Shown here: positions 51,789 through 61,489 of the stretch, piece by piece
Layout: the number at the start of each line of letters is the position of its first letter
Numbering within the stretch: position 1 is the first letter of the stretch
NCBI GenBank assembly: GCA_024277115.1
Contig: JAJRVW010000092.1
Span: 1-61,624, forward strand
DNA length: 61,624 nucleotides
Origin: Calditrichota bacterium
Lineage (GTDB): Bacteria; Calditrichota; Calditrichia; Calditrichales; J004
Reading direction: 5' to 3'
Position numbers and translations under genes: made by a program
Notes under the pieces: model-generated
The model's input: the letters and a program-made list of their open reading frames with translations, nothing else
Told to the model about the DNA's origin: nothing
Database searches by the model: none

Positions 51789-53342
51789 ATGTATTCTTTT
51801 ACAAAACTTATAATATTCGTTTTATCATTCCTTTTTATATCTGTAATGTCAGTCAGCTCAGTATTTGGCCAGGAACATGATGTGGATTCTATCTCTGTAG
51901 CGCATGATGAAACCCATGCTGTGGAACCTGCTCATTCAGAAAACCAAAATGCTGAACATACCGAACATCATGTACCTCATCTTGATGGGAAAACGCTCTC
52001 TCTGTGGTGGATGATCCCTTTTATCGGCATACTACTCTCGATCGCTGTATTTCCATTAGTGGCACCACATTTTTGGCACCATCATTATGGAAAGGTATCG
52101 TTGTTTTGGGGCCTGCTTTTCTTCATAATGTTTACAGTTTTTAAAGGGATAAATATGAGCGGGTTTTATCTGGCCGAGGTTTATCTCGGTGAGTTCATCC
52201 CCTTTATTGTCTTGCTGCTGGCGCTGTTTACGGTAGGTGGTGGTATCCGTTTAAAAGGCGAGCTTATAGGAACGCCGAAGTTAAATACTTTACTGATTTT
52301 AATCGGTACTTTATTGGCAAGCTGGATGGGTACAACCGGTGCCGCGATGCTTATGATCAGGCCGGTAATCCGCGCAAATGCCTGGCGTAAAAACCAAAAA
52401 CATGTAATTATCTTTTTTATTTTTCTTGTTGCCAATATTGGCGGTTCATTAACTCCGCTTGGTGACCCGCCTTTGTTCCTTGGTTTTTTAAAAGGTGTCA
52501 GATTCTTCTGGACAACCGAACATCTGTTTGGCCCAATGCTTTTTGAAGTCGTTTTACTTCTGAGCGTTTTCTTTATTATTGATACATTTTATTTTAAAAA
52601 AGAAAGCAACATGCCGGCAAAGGATCCGAATGCCGAAAAATTTGGGGTGGATGGCAAGGCCAACTTCATCTTTTTACTTGGTATAATTGGCGCTGTTATA
52701 TTTAGTGGTGTCTGGCACCCAAGTATTGCCAATCCGGATGATTGGGGCATAGAGATGTGGGGAACAGGTTTGATGACCAAAGGGACATTAGTACAAGTTA
52801 TCCTATTACTGGGCATCACATTGCTTTCCTTAAAATTTACGCCCGAATCGGCACGTAAAGGCAATGGGTTTACCTGGGAGCCCATCGTTGAAGTGGCCAA
52901 ATTATTTGCTACAATTTTTATAACCATGGTGCCACCAATTGCCATGTTAAAAGCAGGTGCAGATGGGCCCCTCGCATCAATAATAAACAGCGTACGTGAT
53001 TCTTCCGGGGCGTTTGTAGATTCCGCTTTTTTCTGGGCTACAGGTATTCTTTCCAGCTTTTTGGACAATGCACCAACCTATGTGGTATTTTTTAATACGG
53101 CTTTGGGTGAAAGCTTAAAAGTTGGGGATTTGATGACAACCTATGCTTCAACCCTTCTGGCCATTAGCGCCGGGGCTGTTTTCATGGGGGCAAATACCTA
53201 TATTGGCAATGCGCCAAACTTTATGGTGAAATCCATTGCGGAAGAGAATGAGATAAAAATGCCTTCCTTCTTTGGATACATGGCCTGGTCTATCGGAATT
53301 TTAGTGCCATCATTTATTTTGGTTACACTTATTTTCTTTTAA
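51789..53342 (+). CDS. nhaD: NhaD-type Na+/H+ antiporter
   Basis: This 517-residue inner-membrane protein belongs to the NhaD branch of the ion-transporter superfamily (citrate-transporter-like). An N-terminal signal segment is followed by a His/Glu-rich periplasmic stretch (about 25-70), then about 12 membrane spans. Conserved parts are LLASWMGTTGAAMLMIRPVIRAN, FIFLVANIGGSLTPLGDPPLFLGFLKG, SSFLDNAPTYVVFFN and GAVFMGANTYIGNAPNFMVKSIAEE. It exports Na+ or Li+ for protons, usual in marine or alkaline habitats. A strong terminator follows, and it is probably transcribed alone. Confidence 0.92.
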   Translation: MYSFTKLIIFVLSFLFISVMSVSSVFGQEHDVDSISVAHDETHAVEPAHSENQNAEHTEHHVPHLDGKTLSLWWMIPFIGILLSIAVFPLVAPHFWHHHYGKVSLFWGLLFFIMFTVFKGINMSGFYLAEVYLGEFIPFIVLLLALFTVGGGIRLKGELIGTPKLNTLLILIGTLLASWMGTTGAAMLMIRPVIRANAWRKNQKHVIIFFIFLVANIGGSLTPLGDPPLFLGFLKGVRFFWTTEHLFGPMLFEVVLLLSVFFIIDTFYFKKESNMPAKDPNAEKFGVDGKANFIFLLGIIGAVIFSGVWHPSIANPDDWGIEMWGTGLMTKGTLVQVILLLGITLLSLKFTPESARKGNGFTWEPIVEVAKLFATIFITMVPPIAMLKAGADGPLASIINSVRDSSGAFVDSAFFWATGILSSFLDNAPTYVVFFNTALGESLKVGDLMTTYASTLLAISAGAVFMGANTYIGNAPNFMVKSIAEENEIKMPSFFGYMAWSIGILVPSFILVTLIFF

Positions 53343-53375
53343 GATTTTTTACATCTGATTTTGGTTTTAAATTAA

Positions 53376-53408
53376 ACGGCGTCGGGCATTGATCGACGTC
53401 GTTTTTTA
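53376..53408 (+). terminator. Intrinsic terminator after nhaD
   Basis: ACGGCGTCG (53376-53384) pairs with CGACGTCGT (53394-53402) with one G-T pair and a 9-nt loop, followed by TTTTTT. It sits between nhaD and mutL. Confidence 0.85.
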
Positions 53409-53433
53409 TATATAGAATAACACTCTTAAGACT

Positions 53434-55242
53434 ATGCAAAAGTCAAATAAAGTACATATTTTACCTGAAATCCTTGCCAATAAGATAGCGGCGGGAGAGG
53501 TTGTGGAACGGCCTGCATCGGTTGTTAAGGAGCTGATCGAGAACGCAATTGATGCGGGTGCAAATGCAATCCAAATTTATATTGCGGGTGGCGGGAAGAA
53601 ATTAATCCAGGTTGTAGACAATGGCTGTGGCATTGGTGAAAATGATTTGCCTATCGCCTTCGAGCGGCATGCGACAAGCAAGATAAGGTCAGAAAAAGAC
53701 CTTGAGGCAATCCACTCATTGGGCTTTCGTGGTGAAGCCTTGCCAAGTATCGCATCGGTGGCCCAGGTAGAAATTAAAACAAAAGAACAGAGTGAAAAAT
53801 TAGGCCTTGTTTTTACTATTGATGGTGGAAAGAAGGGAGCTTTACGAAAAACAGCAGCCAACAGGGGCACAAGTATTTCCATCCGAAACCTGTTTTTTAA
53901 CACGCCCGCCCGTCGCAAGTTCCTAAAATCGGATAATGCCGAGAACCAACAAATCCTTATCGTTTTAAAGCGCTTTTTCCTTGCTTACCCGGATATTGAT
54001 TTTCAACTTACCCTCGATGATAAACAATTATTTTCTCTAAAAAAGACAGACTTAAAAGAACGGCTTGTGGAGGTTTTTGGGGCAGAACAGGGCGAGAACC
54101 TTATTGAACTTGATGAACGCGTCGCAGGTATCGAGATTAACGGATATTTAGGCAAACCGCAAATTGCACGCCGCTCCCGAAGCCAGCAACACCTTTATCT
54201 AAATGGCCGGCCCATTATGGACCGAAACATCAGTTATGCTGTTTATCAGGGTTATGGCGATACGCTTGATGAAGGCGCCCATCCTGTCTATTGCCTGTTT
54301 ATTGAGATAGACCCGGCTTTTGTTGATGTAAATATTCATCCTACAAAAATGCAGGTACGTTTTTCCAACGACAGGACCCTTTTTTATCTCTTTTTAAATG
54401 GTGTAAAAAAGACCTTAAATTCCCATGGCGTGCTTGCCGATTTAAGTTCTGTTAATCAAGGCAGCGCCATTCAAAAAGCCGTGATCGAGAATCATGAACA
54501 ATCTGAAAATGAGGTAAAAAAAGAGTTTGAGCTAAAAAAAACAAAGCCATCGCATTTTAACCTTACAAAGGTAAAAAAAGGCAGTGGTCAAATTAGCCTG
54601 GCTTATTTTAATCATCACGAATCCGAACAGGAAAACGTTCAGGCTAGTGGGCAGCAATCCCTTTTAGAAGAAGAAAAGTCGGATGTTCGTTTTTGGCAGG
54701 TACACAAAAAATATATTTTTTCGGAAATAAAAAGCGGGCTTGTCATTATTGACCAGCATCTTGCCCATGCGCGCATTCTGTTTGAAAAAACAACAAAACT
54801 CTTAAATGATCAGAGAACCTCCGGTGGACAAAAACTTCTATTTCCCCAAAAAATAACCCTTGCCCTGGATGACTTCCTTGTTTTTAAAGATATTTATCAG
54901 GTCCTGAATCAAATCGGATTTACGATCAATGTATTTAGTGGCAACACAATCATTATTGAAGAAATGCCCGCTGATGTAAAGATTGGCAGAGAGAGCCAGA
55001 TTTTATTAGACATGATAGACTATTATAAAAATACCAGCCAAACGAGCTTTAACCTTAACGAGAAAATCGCCGCTGCTTATGCTTTTAAAAATGCGATTAA
55101 AACAGGCGATATTCTAAACGAGGTACAGATGCATAATTTGGTCGACCAGCTTTTTGCCTGCGAATATCCATTTTACTCCCCTAGCGGGAAGCCCGTAATT
55201 GTTTCTATGGAGCTCGATGAACTTGCCAGACGGTTTAAATAA
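53434..55242 (+). CDS. mutL: DNA mismatch repair protein MutL (no endonuclease motifs)
   Basis: MutL links mismatch recognition by MutS to strand removal. The 602-residue protein has the GHKL ATPase: IAAGEVVERPASVVKELIENAIDAGA, VVDNGCGIGENDLP, RHATSKIRSEKDL, LGFRGEALPSIASV, GTSISIRNLFFNTPARRKFLK. The C-terminal dimerisation domain is present, but the endonuclease motif DQHAxxE reads DQHLAHA (Asp440 on), and the zinc-site CPHGRP reads SPSGKP, so it is probably endonuclease-dead like E. coli MutL. It overlaps miaA by 26 nt, an arrangement shared with many bacteria. Confidence 0.96.
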   Translation: MQKSNKVHILPEILANKIAAGEVVERPASVVKELIENAIDAGANAIQIYIAGGGKKLIQVVDNGCGIGENDLPIAFERHATSKIRSEKDLEAIHSLGFRGEALPSIASVAQVEIKTKEQSEKLGLVFTIDGGKKGALRKTAANRGTSISIRNLFFNTPARRKFLKSDNAENQQILIVLKRFFLAYPDIDFQLTLDDKQLFSLKKTDLKERLVEVFGAEQGENLIELDERVAGIEINGYLGKPQIARRSRSQQHLYLNGRPIMDRNISYAVYQGYGDTLDEGAHPVYCLFIEIDPAFVDVNIHPTKMQVRFSNDRTLFYLFLNGVKKTLNSHGVLADLSSVNQGSAIQKAVIENHEQSENEVKKEFELKKTKPSHFNLTKVKKGSGQISLAYFNHHESEQENVQASGQQSLLEEEKSDVRFWQVHKKYIFSEIKSGLVIIDQHLAHARILFEKTTKLLNDQRTSGGQKLLFPQKITLALDDFLVFKDIYQVLNQIGFTINVFSGNTIIIEEMPADVKIGRESQILLDMIDYYKNTSQTSFNLNEKIAAAYAFKNAIKTGDILNEVQMHNLVDQLFACEYPFYSPSGKPVIVSMELDELARRFK

Positions 55243-56164
55243 TCAAAAAAAAATAAGGCCGGTAATTGTAATCGTAGGCCCCACTGCAATCGGCAAAACA
55301 GCCCTTTCCATTCAGCTTGCCCACGTTTATGATGCCGAAATTGTCTCTGCTGATTCCCGTCAAATTTATAAATATATGGATATTGGAACGGCAAAACCAA
55401 CATTGCAAGATATGGACGAAATCCCACATCATTTTTTAGATATTTTAGAACCGGGCAGTGATTTTAGTTCCGGCACATACGGTAAACAAGCGCGTGAGAA
55501 AATCATTTCCCTGCAAAAAAAAGATAAAAATGTTATTGTTGTCGGTGGCTCTGGCCTGTATATAAAGGCTCTTTTATTTGGGATGATTTCTTTTGATAAA
55601 AAAGATGATAGCATCCGCACAGAGTTAGTAAACCGGTTAAGCAAAGAAGGTTTACCAAAACTTTATGCCGAACTCCAGAAAGTTGACCCGGAGCTCGCCA
55701 ATCGCTTTTCGGTTAAAGACACGCAACGGATTCTACGCGGGTTAGAAGTTTTTTTGATTAGTGGGAAAAGATTATCTGAGCTACAAAAGGAAGAAGAAAT
55801 ACCCGCGCCGTTTAAGTTTGTACAAATTGGCCTTGAGATGGACAGGGCAAAGCTGTATGAACGAATCAATAAAAGGGTAGATATAATGCTTGAAGCCGGG
55901 CTGGTTGATGAAGTAAAAACATTACTCGCAAAAGGGTTTGATAAAACCAACGCACTGAATGCCGTGGGGTACAAAGAGGTAATCGATTATCTTAGCGGCG
56001 AATGCGATTTCGATAGAATGAGCGAACTAATAAAACAAAATACCCGCCGATTTGCAAAACGCCAACTCACATGGTTTAGAAAAGATAAATCAATTAACTG
56101 GCAAAGTATGCAAGTTGGTACGCCAATTTTCAACAAAATTGCAGATTTAATCCAAAATTCCTAA
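55217..56164 (+). CDS. miaA: tRNA dimethylallyltransferase
   Basis: MiaA adds a dimethylallyl group to A37 of tRNAs that read codons starting with U. The 315-residue protein has VGPTAIGKTALS (P-loop), SADSRQIYKYMDIGTAKP, PHHFLDI, VVGGSGLYIKALLFG, and the C-terminal TRRFAKRQLTWFRKD. I use ATG 55217, inside the mutL end, where homology begins; an ATG-like start at 55199 is also in frame. The miaB partner is not in the window. Confidence 0.95.
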   Translation: MNLPDGLNNQKKIRPVIVIVGPTAIGKTALSIQLAHVYDAEIVSADSRQIYKYMDIGTAKPTLQDMDEIPHHFLDILEPGSDFSSGTYGKQAREKIISLQKKDKNVIVVGGSGLYIKALLFGMISFDKKDDSIRTELVNRLSKEGLPKLYAELQKVDPELANRFSVKDTQRILRGLEVFLISGKRLSELQKEEEIPAPFKFVQIGLEMDRAKLYERINKRVDIMLEAGLVDEVKTLLAKGFDKTNALNAVGYKEVIDYLSGECDFDRMSELIKQNTRRFAKRQLTWFRKDKSINWQSMQVGTPIFNKIADLIQNS

Positions 56165-56366
56165 TCAGCTTCACCTTCCCCCCCAAAAATATACTCTTTT
56201 TATATAAGTCAATTTCCTTACCATTTTTGATTACAATCTACTCACTTTCCTCTTTTTTTTAAGATATACATTTATTTACTCGATTTATAGTTTTGTCCCC
56301 AAAAAAGTGAGAAGAAAAAGCCGTTTTTCCATTTAAGGCCCGGAAATTTAAAAATTGAGGTAATCC

Positions 56367-58652
56367 ATGAATGTTGGCGTGAAACATCCTTTCGAAGATA
56401 GTTGGCTGGCAAAGGCACTTGTATATTATCAGGTGATAGACCAATCTTTGTATGAAGAGCTTGCCGTAAAAAACAGCGATGTGAAGTATTTTGCGAACAT
56501 CCTTACAGATAATGACTACCTATCAGAAAAAGAGATTCGTCAATTTGTAAAGCTGGCCTTACAAATCCCCACAGTTAGCCTAGAAAAAGTGATAGCCGAA
56601 CCGGACGTTATTGAACTTATCCCGGAAGAAGTATGCCAAGCCTATAATCTATTGGCCCTTCAAATGGATGATTCACATATCGCGGTGGCCTTTTCCAACC
56701 CATTTAATATGGATGCAGAAAATAAAATTGAGTACCTGACGCGAAAATATGTTAAAAAGTTTTATGCGCCGGTTGATGTAATTAAGCAAAAAATTAATGA
56801 ACATTATGCGCCGGAGAAGGTGATTTCTTCATTGGTGAATACGGGTAAAAATATAAATATAAAATTTGCCGGTGATAGCAAGCTGGACAATAATTCGCCT
56901 GTTGTAATTTTGGTAAATCAGATTATTGGAGATTCCATCAGCAAAAAAGCCAGCGATATTCACATTGAACCCAAAGAGAATTCAGTACAGGTGCGGGTGC
57001 GGATAGATGGTGTTTTACGAAACGAGCTGGAAGTACCACGCTCTGTTCACTCGGCCCTGGCCAGCAGAATAAAAATAATCTCCAATTTAAATATTGCAGA
57101 AACCCGCAAACCTCAGGATGGGAAAGCCAAAGTAATCATCGAGGATACTGATATTGATTTGCGGGTATCAATCCTGCCCACCAGTTTTGGCGAAAAAATT
57201 GTTATAAGAATTTTAGATAAAAGAAATGCAACTGTCTCCTTTGGCAAGATGGGTATTGTTGGTTATAACCGTGATCAATTGGAAAAATGCTTTCAGCTAA
57301 AGCAGGGCATGGTATTGGTTACAGGTCCAACAGGATCGGGTAAAAGTACGACCCTTTATGCCGCCATCAACCGTATCCGGTCTACCACCAATAATATTTT
57401 AACGATCGAAGACCCAATCGAATATATGTTTGAGGGGATAAACCAGGTACAGGTAAATGAGCGGGCCGGCGTTACTTTTGCAAGCGCTTTACGATCATTT
57501 CTACGGCAGGATCCGGACGTGATCCTTGTTGGCGAGATAAGGGACCAGGAGACAGCAGAGATTAGTATCCAGGCCTCGTTGACCGGGCACTTGGTTCTAA
57601 GCACTTTGCATACAAATGATACATTTACAACAATAACCCGTTTAAAAGATATGGGTGTGGATAAATTTAAAATTACTGAAGCCTTAGAGGCGGTAGTAGC
57701 GCAACGTCTTGTACGGAAATTATGTCCGCATTGTAAATCAGTTGTGCCCAAAGAAGATATTGATGAGAAACTGCTCAATATTTTAAGCAAGTATTCCACC
57801 ACGCCCGAAGTATATGAGCCAAAAGGCTGTACACGGTGTGGTTATGCGGGCTATAGCGGCCGGATTGGTGTTTATGAGATTCTAATCCTGGATACGATGC
57901 TTAAAGATCTGATCGCGAACGACGCATCATTACAGGTACTCCGGAAAACAGCCAAAGCCAGGGGATTTAGGAATTTATTTGAAGACGCAATGCGCCTGGT
58001 TGCCGCGGGCACAACAGATTATAATGAAATAGTCCGGGTAATTAACCCCGTGATGTCCAAAAAAGAAACTAAAAAAGATATATACCTGGTAAAAGAGAAT
58101 ACATCGAATGAGGATGAGAAATTAAAATTAGATATATCCAGCCAGCCAAAAGAAATCAAGAAGAAGGCAGGAAGCGCAAAACCTCTTGTGGCAGTTAAAG
58201 AACCAGCTAGTTCCCGTCCTGCACGAATTTTAATTACAGACGATTCTGATCAGACACGCCTACTTGTCAAAAAAATTATTGAAAAAATGTCTCGGTGGGA
58301 AACGCTGGAAGCAACCGATGGAGAAAAAGCCCTGGCGCTTATACAGGTTGAAAAGCCGGATATTATTGTGCTTGATATTATGATGCCCAATATGGACGGC
58401 TATGAATTATTACAGGAGATAAAAAGTAACCCGGAACTGGAAGATATTCCGGTTTTGATTTTCTCGGCTTTAAAAACTGAAAAGAGTGAACAAAAAGTAT
58501 ACGAGCTTGGCGCTGATGGATTTATTGTTAAACCGATCGATCCAAAACGTATGGTTGAACAAATTGGGAAAATCCTGGATCGGAAAAAAATGTCAAAGCC
58601 CAGCTTATTTTTTGAAAATGTATCCGAAGAAGTAGAATTGAAATTGGTCTGA
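56367..58652 (+). CDS. pilB: Type IV pilus assembly ATPase PilB fused to a receiver domain
   Basis: This 761-residue protein drives pilus extension from the cytoplasmic face of the inner membrane. Residues 1-150 are the MshEN-like N-domain. The ATPase spans about 180-560: Walker A GPTGSGKSTT (320-329), the Asp box, Walker B DPDVILVGEIRDQET, the His box GHLVLSTLHTND, and a four-Cys zinc site (CPHCKS, CTRCGY). After a charged linker, residues 620-745 form a complete receiver (ILITDDSDQ, phospho-acceptor Asp670 in VLDIMMPNMDG, FSAL, VKPIDP). Normal PilB ends near residue 570, so phosphorylation may control pilus extension. The pil genes follow immediately. Confidence 0.93.
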   Translation: MNVGVKHPFEDSWLAKALVYYQVIDQSLYEELAVKNSDVKYFANILTDNDYLSEKEIRQFVKLALQIPTVSLEKVIAEPDVIELIPEEVCQAYNLLALQMDDSHIAVAFSNPFNMDAENKIEYLTRKYVKKFYAPVDVIKQKINEHYAPEKVISSLVNTGKNINIKFAGDSKLDNNSPVVILVNQIIGDSISKKASDIHIEPKENSVQVRVRIDGVLRNELEVPRSVHSALASRIKIISNLNIAETRKPQDGKAKVIIEDTDIDLRVSILPTSFGEKIVIRILDKRNATVSFGKMGIVGYNRDQLEKCFQLKQGMVLVTGPTGSGKSTTLYAAINRIRSTTNNILTIEDPIEYMFEGINQVQVNERAGVTFASALRSFLRQDPDVILVGEIRDQETAEISIQASLTGHLVLSTLHTNDTFTTITRLKDMGVDKFKITEALEAVVAQRLVRKLCPHCKSVVPKEDIDEKLLNILSKYSTTPEVYEPKGCTRCGYAGYSGRIGVYEILILDTMLKDLIANDASLQVLRKTAKARGFRNLFEDAMRLVAAGTTDYNEIVRVINPVMSKKETKKDIYLVKENTSNEDEKLKLDISSQPKEIKKKAGSAKPLVAVKEPASSRPARILITDDSDQTRLLVKKIIEKMSRWETLEATDGEKALALIQVEKPDIIVLDIMMPNMDGYELLQEIKSNPELEDIPVLIFSALKTEKSEQKVYELGADGFIVKPIDPKRMVEQIGKILDRKKMSKPSLFFENVSEEVELKLV

Positions 58653-58654
58653 TT

Positions 58655-59422
58655 ATGATAGAATTGATAATTATATTTATTTTAGGAAGTATTATCGGTA
58701 GTTTTTTAAATGTATGTATTTACAGGCTTCCGCAAAAAATTTCCCTTGTATTTCCCAGTTCTTTTTGCCCGTCCTGCAAAGAAAAAATCCCCACCTGGTC
58801 AAATATCCCGATAATTGGTTTTTTTATGGTAAAAGGGAAGTGCAGGGCGTGTTCTTCGAAGATTTCTAAAAGATATCCCTTTGTTGAAATTTTATCAGGT
58901 ATATTAACAGTTGTTTCATTCATGCATTTTGGCCTTGGTGTCTCCTTTTTTATCTATTCCCTCTTCATCTATTTCCTCATCGTAATTGCATTTATCGATT
59001 TAAAAACACATCTCATTTATAATAAAGTCCTTTTTACCCTTTTAGCTGCCGGCATTTCTACTCAATTATTTTCACCGTTTATAACATGGGAAGAAGGCCT
59101 GCTGGGCTTTGTAGCTGGCGGTTTGTCGATGTTTTTAATTTCTTTATTGGGCAAAGTATTATTTAAAAAAGAAAGCCTGGGCATGGGTGATGTAAAATTG
59201 GCAGCAGTTGCAGGTTTTTTTACAGGCTGGGTAAATGTTTTAGTGGCTCTCTATCTTGGGTTTGTTCTTGCCTTTGTTACAATTATCATATATAACAAGT
59301 TTCAAAAAACACAAATAAGGAATGACCATATACCCCTTGGGCCTTTTTTAGCGCTGGGCTTAATCTTGTTTCTTTTCTGGGGTGATCAAATTTTACAATT
59401 TTATTTATCCATAGTCTTATAA
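58655..59422 (+). CDS. pilD: Prepilin peptidase / N-methyltransferase
   Basis: PilD cuts and methylates type IV prepilins at the inner membrane. The 255-residue protein has the N-terminal methyltransferase region (GSFLNVCIYRLPQ) with the two cysteine pairs (FCPSCKEKIP, CRACSSKIS), and the aspartate-protease motifs FIDLKTHLI and LGMGDVKLA. Several membrane spans follow. It begins 2 bp after pilB, so the two are co-transcribed. Confidence 0.95.
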   Translation: MIELIIIFILGSIIGSFLNVCIYRLPQKISLVFPSSFCPSCKEKIPTWSNIPIIGFFMVKGKCRACSSKISKRYPFVEILSGILTVVSFMHFGLGVSFFIYSLFIYFLIVIAFIDLKTHLIYNKVLFTLLAAGISTQLFSPFITWEEGLLGFVAGGLSMFLISLLGKVLFKKESLGMGDVKLAAVAGFFTGWVNVLVALYLGFVLAFVTIIIYNKFQKTQIRNDHIPLGPFLALGLILFLFWGDQILQFYLSIVL

Positions 59423-59431
59423 AGAGTAATT

Positions 59432-60634
59432 ATGCCAAATTTTAAGTATAAAGCAATAAACCAGGAAGGTAAAACGGTAGAAAGTGTTATTCTTGCCGCA
59501 AGCCAGCTTGTGGTTGTGAAGCAACTGCAAGAGCTTAATATGACACCTGTATCGATTACTCTCGAGAAAGAAAAGAAGAGCATAAAAACAACGAACAAGG
59601 TTAAGGTTGATATAAAGGCCATACTGTTGTTTACAAAACAGTTGCAAACATTGCTCAAAGCCGGTATACCCATAATTACGTGTTTAAGTGTCATCAAAGA
59701 ACAAGCCGAGTCAGAAAACTTTGAAAAAATGATCGAAGCCATTTCTCAGGATATTGAGGCCGGCAGTAAATTATCTGATGCTTTGTCCCAGTTTCCAAAG
59801 GCTTTTCCAACAATTTATATAAATTCAATCCGCGTTGGGGAAATAAGCGGAACTCTGGAAGACACACTCCTGCAGCTATCTGACTTTTTGGAAGAAGACG
59901 AAAAAATTAAAAAAGAGGTAAAAAAAGCATTGCGCTATCCCACGATGGTTTTTATCGGCATGATAGGGGCTTTCGTGGTTTTTACGACATTTGTAATTCC
60001 AAATTTTATTCCCATTTTTGAGATGAGTGGCTCTGAATTACCATTGCCAACTAAAATTTTGTTAGGCCTGTATTATTTATTTACGGATTATGGTATTCCT
60101 CTTTTAATAGGTATTGCCGCCGCTATTGCAGGGTTTATGACGTGGGCCAAAACACCAAATGGGCAGTATAAGGTCGATTTGCTCCGATTAAATATACCGG
60201 TAATGGGCCAACTTACACGAAAATTGAATATTTCACGCTTTGCTAAGCTGTTCCATACCATGAATAAAACAGGCATCCCAATTACACGGACATTTGAAAT
60301 AATCAGGGATACCCTCGATAATTTAGTGTACCAGGACGAGGTGAAAAAAATCCAGGCCAATATTATCCGTGGCAACGACATAGCCTCTTCTTTAAAACAA
60401 AGCGCCTATTTTAGCAAACTACTTATAATAATGATTTCGATTGGCGAAAAATCCGGTTCTTTAGATGAAATGCTTGGTAATGTGTCTGAATACTATTATC
60501 AGGAAGTCACAGAAACCGTTGAGAACCTTACGTCGATGATCGAACCGATAGTTACTTTAGTATTAGGTGCAATGATGTTGTTCCTCTCGTTGGCCATTTT
60601 CTTACCAATGTGGAACATGATTGGGGCATTCTGA
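59432..60634 (+). CDS. pilC: Type IV pilus inner-membrane platform protein PilC
   Basis: This 400-residue protein is the platform on which PilB acts. It has an N-terminal NFKYKAINQEGKTVESVI segment, two GspF/T2SSF domains (LLFTKQLQTLLKAGIPI and FAKLFHTMNKTGIPITRT, each followed by a GExSGxLxxxL-type motif: RVGEISGTLEDTL and SIGEKSGSLDEML), and three membrane spans. It lies between pilD and the pilin. It could equally serve a type II secretion system, but the pilin neighbours favour pili. Confidence 0.93.
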   Translation: MPNFKYKAINQEGKTVESVILAASQLVVVKQLQELNMTPVSITLEKEKKSIKTTNKVKVDIKAILLFTKQLQTLLKAGIPIITCLSVIKEQAESENFEKMIEAISQDIEAGSKLSDALSQFPKAFPTIYINSIRVGEISGTLEDTLLQLSDFLEEDEKIKKEVKKALRYPTMVFIGMIGAFVVFTTFVIPNFIPIFEMSGSELPLPTKILLGLYYLFTDYGIPLLIGIAAAIAGFMTWAKTPNGQYKVDLLRLNIPVMGQLTRKLNISRFAKLFHTMNKTGIPITRTFEIIRDTLDNLVYQDEVKKIQANIIRGNDIASSLKQSAYFSKLLIIMISIGEKSGSLDEMLGNVSEYYYQEVTETVENLTSMIEPIVTLVLGAMMLFLSLAIFLPMWNMIGAF

Positions 60635-60711
60635 CAGGATATGCCGAACATAATCCTAAATCTTTTAAAAAATTAATTAACTAAAGTAATAAATAAGTAG
60701 AGAGGTTTATC

Positions 60712-61050
60712 ATGCGTAACAACCAAAATGGTTTTACTTTAATGGAGCTGATTGTTGTAGTCGTTATAATAGGTGTCCTGGCGGCTATAGCTGTGCCCAA
60801 ATATAATGATCTGGTAACTAATGCGACATCCGCGGCAAATGATGCAAACAAGAAGGCCATTGAAGCGGCAATTTTGATGGAATATTCTGACAGGCTTATG
60901 AGTGATTCTTCTACAGATTTAGCAGATGTTGTAAGCGATTATAATGACGCTCCGGAAGATTTTTTCCTTAATGGTAAAGAGCCTAAGACACCGAGTGGCG
61001 GTTCATACACGGCTTCGGAGAGTTCGGGGACAATTTCTGTAACCTATTAA
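60712..61050 (+). CDS. Type IV pilin
   Basis: This 112-residue prepilin has a 7-residue leader ending in Gly, then mature FTLMELIVVVVIIGVLAAIA with the conserved Glu5. The C-terminal part (about 40-112) is small, rich in Asp, Ser and Ala, and has no Cys pair. It is short compared with PilA of Proteobacteria and more like GspG/minor pseudopilins or the small pilins of some FCB bacteria. GAGAGG precedes the ATG. It is likely the major pilin because of its separate position behind pilC. Confidence 0.9.
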   Translation: MRNNQNGFTLMELIVVVVIIGVLAAIAVPKYNDLVTNATSAANDANKKAIEAAILMEYSDRLMSDSSTDLADVVSDYNDAPEDFFLNGKEPKTPSGGSYTASESSGTISVTY

Positions 61051-61083
61051 ATTATACTTAAAAATGGCATATAGGCCAAGATT

Positions 61084-61485
61084 ATGAGAAAAATAATCAG
61101 AGAAGAGCAAGGTTTAACACTTTTGGAAGTTGTGGTTTCTGTAATTGTAGTTGGAATTGCCTTGCCTTCTCTTTTTGTTTTAATGGGTAACCTATCTATC
61201 CAGTCTTTCCAAAACAGAATTATGAATCAATCCGTAAACCTGGCCAATAACCGTTTAGAAGAAATACGGGCTTTTAAAGATTCCAATTGGGATTGGTATA
61301 AAAGTATAACTGATTTTGAAGATACAGAAACTATTGATAGCCATACACGGATTACAGAGATAACACATTATGATGAGTGGGGCGAATCAAAATATGAAGC
61401 CTATCAGGTAAATGTAAATGTTTCACACCCAAAATTTCCTGATGGTTATAACCTCACCTTTTTTTTAACACTTTATTCGAAATAA
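61084..61485 (+). CDS. PilV-like minor pseudopilin
   Basis: This 133-residue protein has a 10-residue leader ending in Gly, then mature LTLLEVVVSVIVVGIALPSL with Glu5, the form typical of PilV/GspI-type minor pilins. The conserved NLANNRLEEIRAFKD segment after the helix is also typical. The C-terminal region is beta-rich. It follows the pilin by 33 bp. More minor pilins would be expected next, but a transposase reading frame begins instead. Confidence 0.85.
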   Translation: MRKIIREEQGLTLLEVVVSVIVVGIALPSLFVLMGNLSIQSFQNRIMNQSVNLANNRLEEIRAFKDSNWDWYKSITDFEDTETIDSHTRITEITHYDEWGESKYEAYQVNVNVSHPKFPDGYNLTFFLTLYSK

Positions 61486-61489
61486 AAAA

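Noticed and set aside
59401-59742. 113-residue antisense frame at the pilD/pilC junction
   Set aside because: It overlaps the end of pilD and the start of pilC on the opposite strand and shows no conserved pattern.
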